Below, one piece after another: positions 16,921 to 25,702 of a stretch of 64,000 nucleotides of DNA. How positions within the stretch are numbered: the stretch's first letter is position 1; each line of letters opens with the position of its first letter. The notes below the pieces were generated by a model. That model ran no database searches and was not told where the DNA came from. It saw only the letters and a program-made list of their open reading frames with translations. The stretch is from Bacteroidota bacterium (lineage in GTDB: Bacteria > Bacteroidota > Bacteroidia > Chitinophagales > LD1). Location of the stretch: positions 104,017-168,016 of the forward strand of contig JAFDYN010000005.1 of assembly GCA_018267385.1 (NCBI GenBank), written 5' to 3'. The position numbers and the translations under genes were made by a program.

Positions 16921-19445
16921 TGCTTGTCAAATAGTTTATCTAATGCCTCATCCATATCCATGATGGATACCCCGAGCCTCTGCAGGTCATCTTTTGTCTC
17001 AAACGCTTTAAGTTGCTTCAGACCCAGCAGGTTTTCCTGAGACACGTTGAATGGTATGCGCAGCGTCTCTATCGTGCCGAGTGCCAGGCTCACCACCCCA
17101 TACGGTACCGATACGAATGTTGGCTTCTTGTCCAGCCTTACAGCTATAGCGGCATAGAGATCCTTCAGCGTATAGACACGCTCTGTACCTATGGTGTAAG
17201 AGCCTGTTATATTTCCGGTTATAGCTTTCTCTATGATGCGGCAGACATCTGTGACGGCTATGGTCTGTATAGGCTGACTGCCGCTACCCACCAGCGGGAT
17301 GAAGGCCCCCCTGCTGATAGCCGTCTTGATCGTATCAAATAGTCCTTTGCGCCCTACCACCAGGCCGAGGCGCAGGATCAGGTCCTTTGATTTATCGAGC
17401 AGTTGTTCTATGTCATATTTATGCTTGCCGTAGCGTGATATCGCTTCGCTATGCGCTGACATAGTGGAGAGAAAGACAAACTTCGCTCCTGCTGCATGGC
17501 AGGCTTTCTCCAGTGCGAGCGCCCCCCGGATATTAAACTCTGAAGAGTCCGGCAGGTTCTTCTTATCGTATTTCAGAAAGGCAGTATGTACTACAGCATC
17601 AATGGCCGTCAGGTCAGGTATGGAGTCTACACTGCGCAGGTCGTAAAAACGCTCATAAGGCGCTCCGGCTGTGCGTCGTTGCAGTTTGATCACCTCATGG
17701 CCGGCAGCGGTCAGGTACCTGACCAGCTCCCCGCCCACAAAACCCGTAGCGCCTGTGACGGCTATCTTCATTCGCTTCTTATTTTCCCGGACAGACGCTG
17801 TATTTTGCGTCTGTATTTTAATTATTTGCGCGTCAACGGTTAAAGAATTAGCCGCCACGCGCTCTGCATTTGCCATCAGGGTAAAAGAAATCCCTTTGGC
17901 AGGCAGGAAACGGAAAGAAGAACCATCTGCTATGAATACAGACCGAGTACCATGCAGGCGTCCGTCTATAGAGGTAGTAAAAGGCTTCTCCTCCTCAGAG
18001 AAAGGCAGCGTACCAGCATAGTGGATGCTGGAGCCATTACCAGGATTGAGCCTGCTGATAGGCATACAGCCCATACCGCGCAGCGTGCTGAAGAAAGCGC
18101 TCTCCTTTTCCTTTACTGCTTTTTCCTCTGCAGTGCTCAGTATATATTCTGCATAGAGCTTATCACCTGTCGGAGAGAGATTATCAGGATGCAGCTTTAC
18201 ATATTTCCTATCGCCATATTGCTCTGAGTGATGGATGCCTGCTATGACAAAGGCAGGCATCAGGTATTGCTGCAGCAGTCGCGCATCAGCAAAGTTCAAT
18301 GGAGTTTCTTTCGCCAAACGAAACAGCAGCAACTGACGGAATGTAAACAGCGCAGCCATAGATACGTCAGAGTTATCTTTCAGCCTGTCGTAGTATAGTA
18401 CGAGCTGCCCCATGCCGTTCTTGCGCTGCTCGGGTACTTTGCCCAGGCGGCTCCAGTTGAGCATCGGCACGTAGGCGTAGGGATTGCAGAGCAGAGGCAG
18501 GCGGGCACGCTTATCTGTAGAGCGCAGGACGATGCGCGCAGTACCGAGTACACCACTGCACAGTACCAGCTTCTTACATTTATAGGTATGCTCCTCACCA
18601 CTATCTACATCTATAGTATAGACTACGGTGTGGCCTTCTTTCTCCTCGTATTTCAGCATGAGCTTACGCCACACAGCCGTGATATTTTGCCGTTGTAGGA
18701 GTTTATCAAAGGCTACCCACGGACGATACACAGACTTGGCATTGTCATGCCAGAACTCCATATCCTCATATTGGAATGCCTTTCGGTCGTCGCGTGCCTC
18801 TGTAGTGATCGCTACACATGGCGTAGAGGCATAGAAACCCCTGGCATTATACTTTGCTTTATTGGCTTTGTATTTATCGTAAACGTTCTGAATACTTCGC
18901 TCTGGTTTTACCGCCGGCAGCAGGCCTGTTATTCCCTGGAGCGAATATGGCTCTCCATCTGCATCCGGTTTCGTCACCCCTACCCTATCCGCTACTTTCT
19001 GATAGCTATTCAGAAAGAGGCTCCTGTCTATACCCATCTTCTGAAATTCCTTCTCAGAAAACATATAGCAGCCCGCTCCCCAGGCGTTGCCCAGGCCACC
19101 GTAGGCAAGTGACTCATAGGGGAAGAAAGATTCAGACAGCAGGCCGATCCAGCGGTCCAATCCCTTTACCATGTATTTGCGACCCGGTGTGAGCTGTGCA
19201 CCGGTCTTGATGCGCTCCCAGGGTATACCCTCGTAATTATTACCCAACCACAAGTGCTCCTGGTCCGTGCGGTTCTGACGGATAGAGATGAAGTCTTCAT
19301 CCGGGAAACGGACTTTGCTTTCATCGCGATAGCCTACATCCAGCAGCAGTACCTCGCGGCCGGCATCTAGCAGCGTCTCTACCGCCTGCGCTCCTGATAG
19401 CCCCGTACCCACTACTATATACTCATGTATCCTATCGTCACTCAT
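16917..19445 (-). CDS. GMC-type oxidoreductase fused to NAD-dependent epimerase/dehydratase
   Basis: This 842-aa protein joins two enzymes. Residues 1-540 are a flavoprotein: an N-terminal GxGxxG-type FAD motif (VVGTGLSGAQAVE), LAYGGLGNAWGAG, LVLCSGVLGTARIVLRS, and a C-terminal HYAGTLPF plus FIADGSSFRFLPAKG with substrate/FAD signature, as in GMC oxidoreductases. After a ~20-residue linker, residues 559-842 form a short-chain NAD epimerase (KIAVTGATGFVGGELVRYL, ISRYGKHKYDIEQ with a YxxxK pair). The ATG at 19445 is preferred over a TTG 9 nt upstream. An internal ATG at 17771 could also start the second domain alone. First gene of a GNAT-glycosyltransferase-mtgA operon; a surface sugar pathway is likely. 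Confidence 0.85.
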   Translation of the reverse strand: MSDDRIHEYIVVGTGLSGAQAVETLLDAGREVLLLDVGYRDESKVRFPDEDFISIRQNRTDQEHLWLGNNYEGIPWERIKTGAQLTPGRKYMVKGLDRWIGLLSESFFPYESLAYGGLGNAWGAGCYMFSEKEFQKMGIDRSLFLNSYQKVADRVGVTKPDADGEPYSLQGITGLLPAVKPERSIQNVYDKYKANKAKYNARGFYASTPCVAITTEARDDRKAFQYEDMEFWHDNAKSVYRPWVAFDKLLQRQNITAVWRKLMLKYEEKEGHTVVYTIDVDSGEEHTYKCKKLVLCSGVLGTARIVLRSTDKRARLPLLCNPYAYVPMLNWSRLGKVPEQRKNGMGQLVLYYDRLKDNSDVSMAALFTFRQLLLFRLAKETPLNFADARLLQQYLMPAFVIAGIHHSEQYGDRKYVKLHPDNLSPTGDKLYAEYILSTAEEKAVKEKESAFFSTLRGMGCMPISRLNPGNGSSIHYAGTLPFSEEEKPFTTSIDGRLHGTRSVFIADGSSFRFLPAKGISFTLMANAERVAANSLTVDAQIIKIQTQNTASVRENKKRMKIAVTGATGFVGGELVRYLTAAGHEVIKLQRRTAGAPYERFYDLRSVDSIPDLTAIDAVVHTAFLKYDKKNLPDSSEFNIRGALALEKACHAAGAKFVFLSTMSAHSEAISRYGKHKYDIEQLLDKSKDLILRLGLVVGRKGLFDTIKTAISRGAFIPLVGSGSQPIQTIAVTDVCRIIEKAITGNITGSYTIGTERVYTLKDLYAAIAVRLDKKPTFVSVPYGVVSLALGTIETLRIPFNVSQENLLGLKQLKAFETKDDLQRLGVSIMDMDEALDKLFDKQ

Positions 19446-19512
19446 CTGCTTCAAATCTGCAAAAAACTATTCAAACAGAGGTCGATTTGCCGAACGCAGT
19501 TTGACGAAGTAC

Positions 19513-19520
19513 CAAACATA
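19513..19520 (-). promoter_or_regulatory. -7 element for the fusion/glycan operon
   Basis: The minus strand reads TATGTTTG, matching TAnnTTTG, 67 nt upstream of the first start codon. No good -33. It lies in the divergent gap with the thioesterase promoter. Confidence 0.4.
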
Positions 19521-19563
19521 AGTCGATGAAATAGCGTACGATGGATTTAGATTGAGATTCACT

Positions 19564-19592
19564 TTTGTATTCTCATTACTCTGCTACTTTCG
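19564..19592 (+). promoter_or_regulatory. Promoter abutting the acyl-CoA thioesterase start codon
   Basis: TTTG (19564-19567), 17 nt, TACTTTCG (19585-19592, one mismatch), then CAGT and the ATG. The layout matches the HD-phosphohydrolase promoter on the other strand and predicts a leaderless mRNA. Confidence 0.5.
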
Positions 19593-19596
19593 CAGT

Positions 19597-20040
19597 ATGG
19601 AAAATATAGAAGAGATACTTAGACAGTTCAGATTCCGTATGCGCATAGCAAAGCGATGGAATGATCTGGATGAGGCCGGCCATGTGAATAATGCTATTTA
19701 CCTGACCTACTTTGAGGAGTCTCGTGCACATTACTTTCATGAAGCCTGCCAGTGGGACTGGACCAAAGACGGTATCATACTGGCCAATAACCAGATCGAC
19801 TATTTCCGCCCCTTGCTCTATCTCGATCCGGCATATATCTACACACGTACCACCAGGATAGGCACCAAGAGTATAGAGCTGCAATACATCATAGTCAATG
19901 AGTATGAAGACCGCAAAGTCCTTGTAAGCCGTGGATCATCGGTGGTAGTCACGTATGATTATCGTGCTCAGGGCTCTGTCCTGGTACCACAATATACCCG
20001 CGATCGCATTGCCGCCTACGAACCCCAACCCATTTCCTAA
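19597..20040 (+). CDS. Hotdog-fold acyl-CoA thioesterase (YbgC/4HBT)
   Basis: From the ATG at 19597 (MENIEEIL) the product is 147 aa, typical for 4-hydroxybenzoyl-CoA thioesterase-like proteins. The motif RWNDLDEAGHVNNAIYLTYFEESR contains the family Asp-x-x-x-x-x-H-V-N-N-x-x-Y active-site region. The likely role is cytosolic hydrolysis of acyl-CoA, maybe as YbgC-type housecleaning. The upstream in-frame start adds 15 residues with no family support. It lies 18 bp before a second hotdog-related gene, so the two are probably cotranscribed. Confidence 0.87.
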   Translation: MENIEEILRQFRFRMRIAKRWNDLDEAGHVNNAIYLTYFEESRAHYFHEACQWDWTKDGIILANNQIDYFRPLLYLDPAYIYTRTTRIGTKSIELQYIIVNEYEDRKVLVSRGSSVVVTYDYRAQGSVLVPQYTRDRIAAYEPQPIS

Positions 20041-20058
20041 ACTATCAATCCAAGCATC

Positions 20059-20583
20059 ATGTCAGCCACGCTAGTAGAATCATTCCGCGCCAACAATACC
20101 GAGCAGTCGCAAAAGTATCGCGCCCTGGTGCAGAATAAGCTCATGTTTAACCTCTTTCTGCTAAAGAGCCTACCCATGGGCTTCCTGGCAGGGCTGCGGG
20201 TAGTAGAGTTTACTCCCGAGCGCTGCGCTATCTCAGTTCCTTACCGGTGGATGAATCAGAATCCCTTCCGCTCCACCTATTTTGCCGTGCTGGCCATGGC
20301 GGCAGAGATGAGCAGCGGCATGATAGCCATGATGCATACCCACAACGCAAAGCCATCTGTCTCCATGCTGGTCACCAATCTGGAGAGCCAGTTTGTAAAA
20401 AAGGCTACCGGGCTGACCGTCTTTACCTGTGAGGATGGCGGGCCGATGCTACAGGTGATAGAGGAGTGCGTAGCGACCGGCGAGGGCCGCACCTATGTAT
20501 GCACCTCCACGGGCCGCAATAAGGATGGGGAGATCGTAGCGCAATTTAAGGTGACCTGGTCCTTCAAGGCGCGCAGCAAATAG
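20059..20583 (+). CDS. DUF4442 (hotdog-fold) protein
   Basis: This 174-aa protein resembles the DUF4442 hotdog branch related to PaaI thioesterases. The region VVEFTPERCAISVPYRWMNQNPFRSTYFAVLAMAAEMSSG follows the family pattern: a strand, a NPFRS/T motif, then a hydrophobic helix. No catalytic residue is certain. Its position directly after the YbgC-like gene suggests lipid or acyl-CoA metabolism. Cytosolic. Confidence 0.78.
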   Translation: MSATLVESFRANNTEQSQKYRALVQNKLMFNLFLLKSLPMGFLAGLRVVEFTPERCAISVPYRWMNQNPFRSTYFAVLAMAAEMSSGMIAMMHTHNAKPSVSMLVTNLESQFVKKATGLTVFTCEDGGPMLQVIEECVATGEGRTYVCTSTGRNKDGEIVAQFKVTWSFKARSK

Positions 20584-20643
20584 CCCCCCGCTAAACTCTT
20601 AAATACTAATATTCACCGATTCCCGTTTTTTAAAATAGACAGC

Positions 20644-20662
20644 CTATCCCTGCTGTGGATAG
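20644..20662. repeat. Inverted repeat CTATCC-N7-GGATAG
   Basis: A perfect 6-bp inverted repeat with 7-nt spacer lies between the DUF4442 gene and the TPR-protein promoter. Its right half includes TGTGGATAG, one mismatch from a DnaA box. May be an operator; no direct evidence. Confidence 0.3.
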
Positions 20663-20701
20663 AAAAGGTTTTATATAAGACTGGCGCTTAATCCTTAAAA
20701 T

Positions 20702-20709
20702 TAAATTTG
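20702..20709 (+). promoter_or_regulatory. -7 element for the TPR/outer-membrane operon
   Basis: TAAATTTG fully matches TAnnTTTG, 70 nt before the start codon of the 1030-aa TPR gene. No clear -33 TTTG. Confidence 0.5.
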
Positions 20710-20779
20710 TATGGAGTAATAGGTACTTAGATTGCTATTGTTTGATATGTGCAAACGATTGGCATTGTGTAATTAATCC

Positions 20780-23700
20780 ATGCGTCAGATACTTTTCTTC
20801 ATATCTGTTTTCCTTCTGGCCTGCTCTGCGGCATCTGCGCAGCGCACGATGGTCTATAGTGATCCGCAGAAAGCCTATCAGGATGGCCTGGAGCTTTTCA
20901 ACGAGAAGAACTACCTCTCAGCCCGTCAGCGTTTCGAAGAAATATATAAAGTAAACCTGCATGCATCTGACAATGTGCACCAGGTCACACTGCAGAATCT
21001 TGAGTTCTACATAGCTGCATGCGCCGCAGAGGCCAATGATAAAGACGCAGAGGTACTGCTACAGGACTATTACAAAAAATACCACGAGACTGACAAGCGC
21101 CGGCTCGTTTACTTCTACTTGGGCAAGTATTATTTCCAGAATAAGAAATATGCAGATGCCTCGGAGTGGTTTTCCAAAGTAAATACCGAAGACCTCAGCC
21201 CTTCTCAACTCATAGAATACAAGTTTGACCTGGCTTATAGCTACTTTATCAAGAAGAAATTTGATGAGGCCAAGCCACTCTTCCGTGAGATCAAAGACGA
21301 GGATGGCAAGTACTTTTACCCTGCCAATTACTACTACGCATTTATTTGCTTCTATCAGAAGAACTACAACGAAGCACTGAAAAGCTTCACCGCTATACAG
21401 GACTCAAAGATGTATGCTTCTGTCATACCTTATTACCTGTCACAGATATATTTCCTCAATAAAGAATACGAGCATACGATCTCCTACATCAAGCAGAACC
21501 TCGGCAATACCGAGATCATGTATCAGGATGAGATGAAGCACCTGCTCGGCGAGTCTTATTTTCAACTCAATAACTATACTGATGCGCTACCGCTTCTGGA
21601 GGAGTTTGTCGCCAGAAATCAAAAGGTACGCAAGGAGGACATCTACGAGTTGGGCTTTAGTCAGTATCATCTCGGTCAGTATGAGAAGGCTGTGGCCAAC
21701 CTCGTACAACTCAACCTGCTCAATGAAAAGATGGGGCAAAACTCTACCTATGCCCTCGCCGACTGCTACCTGCACCTGGGCCAGAAGGATAAAGCACGGA
21801 GCGCCTTCCAGTCTGCGAGCACGATGGATTTTGACAATGAGATCAAGCAGACCTCTCTATTCCAATATGCCAAGCTGTCCTTTGAGCTAAACAACACTTC
21901 TGATGCGATCACCGCTCTGGAGACCTACCTGAAAGATAATCCTCAGGGGCGCTATGTAGATGAGTCTAATGAGATACTGGCCAATGTACTGATCAAAACA
22001 AAGAACTACGAGAAGGCCTACAAGATCATGGAGGGCCTGCCTGCTATGACGCCCGCTATGAAAGAAGCCTACCAGCGCGTCACGTACTACCGCGCGGTGG
22101 AGGTTTTCAATGACAAAAAGTATGACGATGCGATAGAGCTTTGCGATAAATCATTGAAATTCCCATCTGTACAGGAGTTTGCGGCACTGGCCACCTATAT
22201 GAGGGGCGAGTGCTATTACTTCCGTGGTGAGTTCGATAAATCGATAGAGAACTACCAACTCTTTAACCGGGCCATGAAGCCATATATGGAGGAGAAACTG
22301 GATATATCAGAGTTTCGCTCAGAGTATAATATCGGCTACGACTATTTTAAAAAGAAGGATTTCCGTGCGGCCAGAATACACTTCCGTGCGGCGCAGGAGA
22401 AGGCTACTGAAACCAAAGACCGCAAAGGTGTACAGGCGCTCAATCCCGACCTGACCATGCGCCTTGGCGAGTGTTACTTCATTACCAAAGACTATACTAA
22501 TGCGCTGGCACAGTACGAAAAGATAGTAACCTTCAACTGGACCGGCGTAGAGTACGCACTCTATCAGAAAGCGATCGTTCTCGGCCTCCTCAACCGAAAT
22601 AGTGAAAAAATAGCTGCGCTGAATACGCTGATCTCTTCCTATCCTAAATCTGTCTATATAGACCAGGCTATTTTTGAGAAGGGTGAGACCTACACGGATA
22701 TGGAGAATAACGAAGCCGCTCTTGCCTCATATAAGGAGGTCATATCACGCTTCCCCAATAGCTCCCTGACGCCTAAAGCCTACCTCAAGACAGCACTGGC
22801 GCTCTACAACAGCAACCGTAAGGATGAGGCGCTGGGCTACTACAAGGATGCCATCAAAAACTATCCTTCCAGCAGCGAGTCCAAGAGGGCTATCTCTGCT
22901 ATCAAAGACCTCAGTGTAGAGCTGGGACGCCCCGATGAGTATGCGGCCTATGCCTCATCTGAGACAGAGAAAGATTCCCTCACCTATGAGGCAGCAGAGA
23001 ATGCATATGTCAATAACGATTGTATAAAAGCGATCAGCCTGTTCCAGAGCTATTATAGCCGCTTCCCGAATGGCATCTTCTTTAATGAAGCACACAACTA
23101 CCGCGCCGAGTGCCTGCTACGCAGCAAGGCTTATCCTGATGCGCTGGGAGACTATGAGGCGATCGTGGCAAATAAATACTCCAAGTTTTACGAGCACGCA
23201 TTGCTGAATGCATCGGGTATCGCCCTATACGAAGTCGGTGATACAGAGAAAGCGTACAACCTTTACCTCAAGCTGTTTGACGCCAGTTCCTCTACGGCCA
23301 ATACATACACTGCTATACTCGGTGTGATGAATACCGCCTACCAGCTGGAGAAATACCAGCAGGCCTCAGAATATGCAGATAAGATCCTGAGCAATGCCAG
23401 CAGCAAGGAGGACCACATCAATGATGCACTCTACATCAAGGGCAAATGTGCCTACATGCAGCATCAGAATGATATAGCCTATATCAACTTCAACAAGCTA
23501 TCCAATGCCACGATCAGCGAGAAAGCCGCTGAGGCTAAGTATATGGTAGCACAACTGCTTTACGAGAAAGGTGAATATAAAGCTTCGCTGGACACTTGTT
23601 TCCGCCTGAAGAACCGCTTTGCCAGCTACGACTATTGGGTAGTGAAAGGATTTATACTCATAGCTGATGACTACCGTGCCATGAGCAATTCATTTCAGGC

Positions 23701-23872
23701 CAAGGCTACCCTGGAGAGCATCATAGAAAACTACAAGGGCGACCAGATGCTGATCAATGAAGCTAAAACCAAACTGGCTACTCTGCAAAACGAAGAACTG
23801 CAAAAATCTAAAATCGAAACTACCACACCGAGCGACTCTGTGATCATAGAGGAGATGCCCACCAATAAATAA
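20780..23872 (+). CDS. Large secreted TPR-repeat protein
   Basis: This 1030-aa protein has a signal peptide (MRQILFFISVFLLACSAASA) and is otherwise helical. At least a dozen tetratricopeptide-type repeats are visible, for example LVYFYLGKYYFQNKKYADA, LTMRLGECYFITKDYTNALAQYEKI and AKYMVAQLLYEKGEYKASL. It is predicted periplasmic or attached to the outer membrane. TPR arrays of this size with an outer-membrane barrel partner are common in Bacteroidota, and the barrel gene follows after only 3 bp. It probably scaffolds an envelope complex. The function is inferred from architecture only. Confidence 0.85.
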   Translation: MRQILFFISVFLLACSAASAQRTMVYSDPQKAYQDGLELFNEKNYLSARQRFEEIYKVNLHASDNVHQVTLQNLEFYIAACAAEANDKDAEVLLQDYYKKYHETDKRRLVYFYLGKYYFQNKKYADASEWFSKVNTEDLSPSQLIEYKFDLAYSYFIKKKFDEAKPLFREIKDEDGKYFYPANYYYAFICFYQKNYNEALKSFTAIQDSKMYASVIPYYLSQIYFLNKEYEHTISYIKQNLGNTEIMYQDEMKHLLGESYFQLNNYTDALPLLEEFVARNQKVRKEDIYELGFSQYHLGQYEKAVANLVQLNLLNEKMGQNSTYALADCYLHLGQKDKARSAFQSASTMDFDNEIKQTSLFQYAKLSFELNNTSDAITALETYLKDNPQGRYVDESNEILANVLIKTKNYEKAYKIMEGLPAMTPAMKEAYQRVTYYRAVEVFNDKKYDDAIELCDKSLKFPSVQEFAALATYMRGECYYFRGEFDKSIENYQLFNRAMKPYMEEKLDISEFRSEYNIGYDYFKKKDFRAARIHFRAAQEKATETKDRKGVQALNPDLTMRLGECYFITKDYTNALAQYEKIVTFNWTGVEYALYQKAIVLGLLNRNSEKIAALNTLISSYPKSVYIDQAIFEKGETYTDMENNEAALASYKEVISRFPNSSLTPKAYLKTALALYNSNRKDEALGYYKDAIKNYPSSSESKRAISAIKDLSVELGRPDEYAAYASSETEKDSLTYEAAENAYVNNDCIKAISLFQSYYSRFPNGIFFNEAHNYRAECLLRSKAYPDALGDYEAIVANKYSKFYEHALLNASGIALYEVGDTEKAYNLYLKLFDASSSTANTYTAILGVMNTAYQLEKYQQASEYADKILSNASSKEDHINDALYIKGKCAYMQHQNDIAYINFNKLSNATISEKAAEAKYMVAQLLYEKGEYKASLDTCFRLKNRFASYDYWVVKGFILIADDYRAMSNSFQAKATLESIIENYKGDQMLINEAKTKLATLQNEELQKSKIETTTPSDSVIIEEMPTNK

Positions 23873-23875
23873 ACT

Positions 23876-25525
23876 ATGAAGCCACAAAGCACATATCACA
23901 GCACGGGAAGCCTCTACAGGCTGGTACTGGCGGGTGCATGCTTCATAGCAGGCCTGCCCCTCCACGCACAGACCGGCACCACACCGGGTACCAATGACCA
24001 GGTGATCATCATGCGGGAATATGAAGCCAAAGTAAAAGACGCGGACAAGATCAGCCTTAGCCCCAATATACCCGAGGAAGAGGAACACACACCAAAACTC
24101 TCATACAAAGTACCTGAGCGCGACTATAAAGACATTTCATTCGAGCCCAATCCGCTGAAGCCGCTCGGCATGAGCACCGATAAACTGGAGCGCTTCAACT
24201 CTTCCTATGTCAAGCTCGGTTTTGGTAGCCAGCTCGCTCCACTGGCAGAGCTGATGTACAATGACAACAAGTCAAATTCGATCAAGTACGGTTTCTTTTA
24301 TGATCACCTGTCCATGTACGGGTTCAAGATCAAAAATCAGCGCTTTAGCGATGACAAGGCCGGGGCCTATGTCAAGTACAACCCCGGCAAAGTAGAGCTG
24401 AGCGGTGCCTTCCGCTTTCACAATCTGAGGACCCATTTTTATGGCTCACCTGATACTACATTTGATGAAAAGGCCGTACGCCAGAACCTGCGGGACTATG
24501 ACCTGACTGTAGGCCTCAAGAATAGCATAAAGAATAAGCTTAATATAGATTACAACGCTGCCCTGCGCGGCAATTACTTTCAGGAGACCTATGGCAAGGG
24601 ATACGAGTATTTTGTGAATGGCAAGGTAGGAGCCTCTTATACCTTCAAGAAGTTTCACTCTGCCTATGCCGGATTTCAGGCTGATGTGTCTGAGTATAAG
24701 CCGGACTCCAATAGTGTATTCCGCACCCTATTCCTCACCACTATAGGATATGGATTTAATAACGACGACTGGAAGGCGCACGGAGCGATCACTATCGCCG
24801 CTGATGGCAGCAAGGTTTACGCACTGCCCGATCTATACATAGAGAAACGCCTCTATCAGCACAAACTGCTGACATATGCGGGCTGGGAAATCCGTTTCCA
24901 GAAAAACTCCTTTAAAACGCTGGCAGAGAGAAATAACTTTATCAACTCTACCATACAGCTGCAGAATACGCGTATAAGCGACATCTTTGGCGGAGTGAAA
25001 GGTACCGTTGATGTCTTTTCTTATAATATCCGCTTTGCCTACCGTGGCATCAGCAATATGCCGCTCTATTATACCGACTATTTTGACAATAAGCGCTTCT
25101 ATGTAGGCTACGATCAGGCGGCTAATGTCTTCAATGGCCTGGTGGAGCTGGGCTATAATCATAAAGAAGACCTACGCCTCCTGGCCTCTCTGGAGCTGAA
25201 TTCCTACTCCCTGCATGACAATGCAAAAGCTTGGTACGAGCCACTGGTGAGAGCCAGTATCAAGGGTAGCTATATTATTCAGAAAAAGATCGTGATAGGA
25301 GCTGACATTTATGCCTTCTCCAATTATTATGGCTTCATAGCTCCTGATAATATCCGGAACATTCACGGAACTGTCGACGCCAATCTGAATATTGAATACA
25401 TCTTCAATAAAAAGCTCTCCTTCTTTGGCCAGCTTAATAATATAGTCCACCAGCGCTATCAGGTCTGGGCAAACTACCAGGTATACGGTATCAATGGCAT
25501 GATCGGAGCCAAATTCTGCTTCTGA
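23876..25525 (+). CDS. Outer-membrane beta-barrel protein (TonB-receptor-like, no plug)
   Basis: This 549-aa protein has an N-terminal signal region (VLAGACFIAGLPLHAQ). It then continues as about 20 short amphipathic strands rich in Tyr, Phe and Gly, such as SIKYGFFYDHLSMYGFKIK, AGAYVKYNPGKVELSGAF and KLNIDYNAALRGNYFQ. It ends in a C-terminal Phe (MIGAKFCF), a BAM insertion signal. No carboxypeptidase-like or plug domain is visible, so it is not a full SusC. It follows the TPR gene by 3 bp and is probably translationally coupled. Role unknown. Confidence 0.8.
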   Translation: MKPQSTYHSTGSLYRLVLAGACFIAGLPLHAQTGTTPGTNDQVIIMREYEAKVKDADKISLSPNIPEEEEHTPKLSYKVPERDYKDISFEPNPLKPLGMSTDKLERFNSSYVKLGFGSQLAPLAELMYNDNKSNSIKYGFFYDHLSMYGFKIKNQRFSDDKAGAYVKYNPGKVELSGAFRFHNLRTHFYGSPDTTFDEKAVRQNLRDYDLTVGLKNSIKNKLNIDYNAALRGNYFQETYGKGYEYFVNGKVGASYTFKKFHSAYAGFQADVSEYKPDSNSVFRTLFLTTIGYGFNNDDWKAHGAITIAADGSKVYALPDLYIEKRLYQHKLLTYAGWEIRFQKNSFKTLAERNNFINSTIQLQNTRISDIFGGVKGTVDVFSYNIRFAYRGISNMPLYYTDYFDNKRFYVGYDQAANVFNGLVELGYNHKEDLRLLASLELNSYSLHDNAKAWYEPLVRASIKGSYIIQKKIVIGADIYAFSNYYGFIAPDNIRNIHGTVDANLNIEYIFNKKLSFFGQLNNIVHQRYQVWANYQVYGINGMIGAKFCF

Positions 25526-25547
25526 TCCGGGCTTGGCTCCGGGCTAC

Positions 25548-25581
25548 TTATCCCCACCCGATGTGAATAGCATGTGGATAG
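25548..25581. other. Cluster of three DnaA-box-like 9-mers
   Basis: TTATCCCCA (25548-25556), TGTGAATAG (25562-25570) and TGTGGATAG (25573-25581, reverse orientation) each differ at one position from TTATNCACA or its complement, within 34 bp in an intergenic gap of 177 bp. Confidence 0.3.
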
Positions 25582-25702
25582 CAGTGGGCAACTTACCAAA
25601 CGGCTATTAGTTAAATTCAAGTATCATTGCGATCCTTGCAAAAGGAACATGAAGCGAATATTATGCCCCAAAAGGCTTTAATTCGCTGATTGATAGCAGA
25701 TA

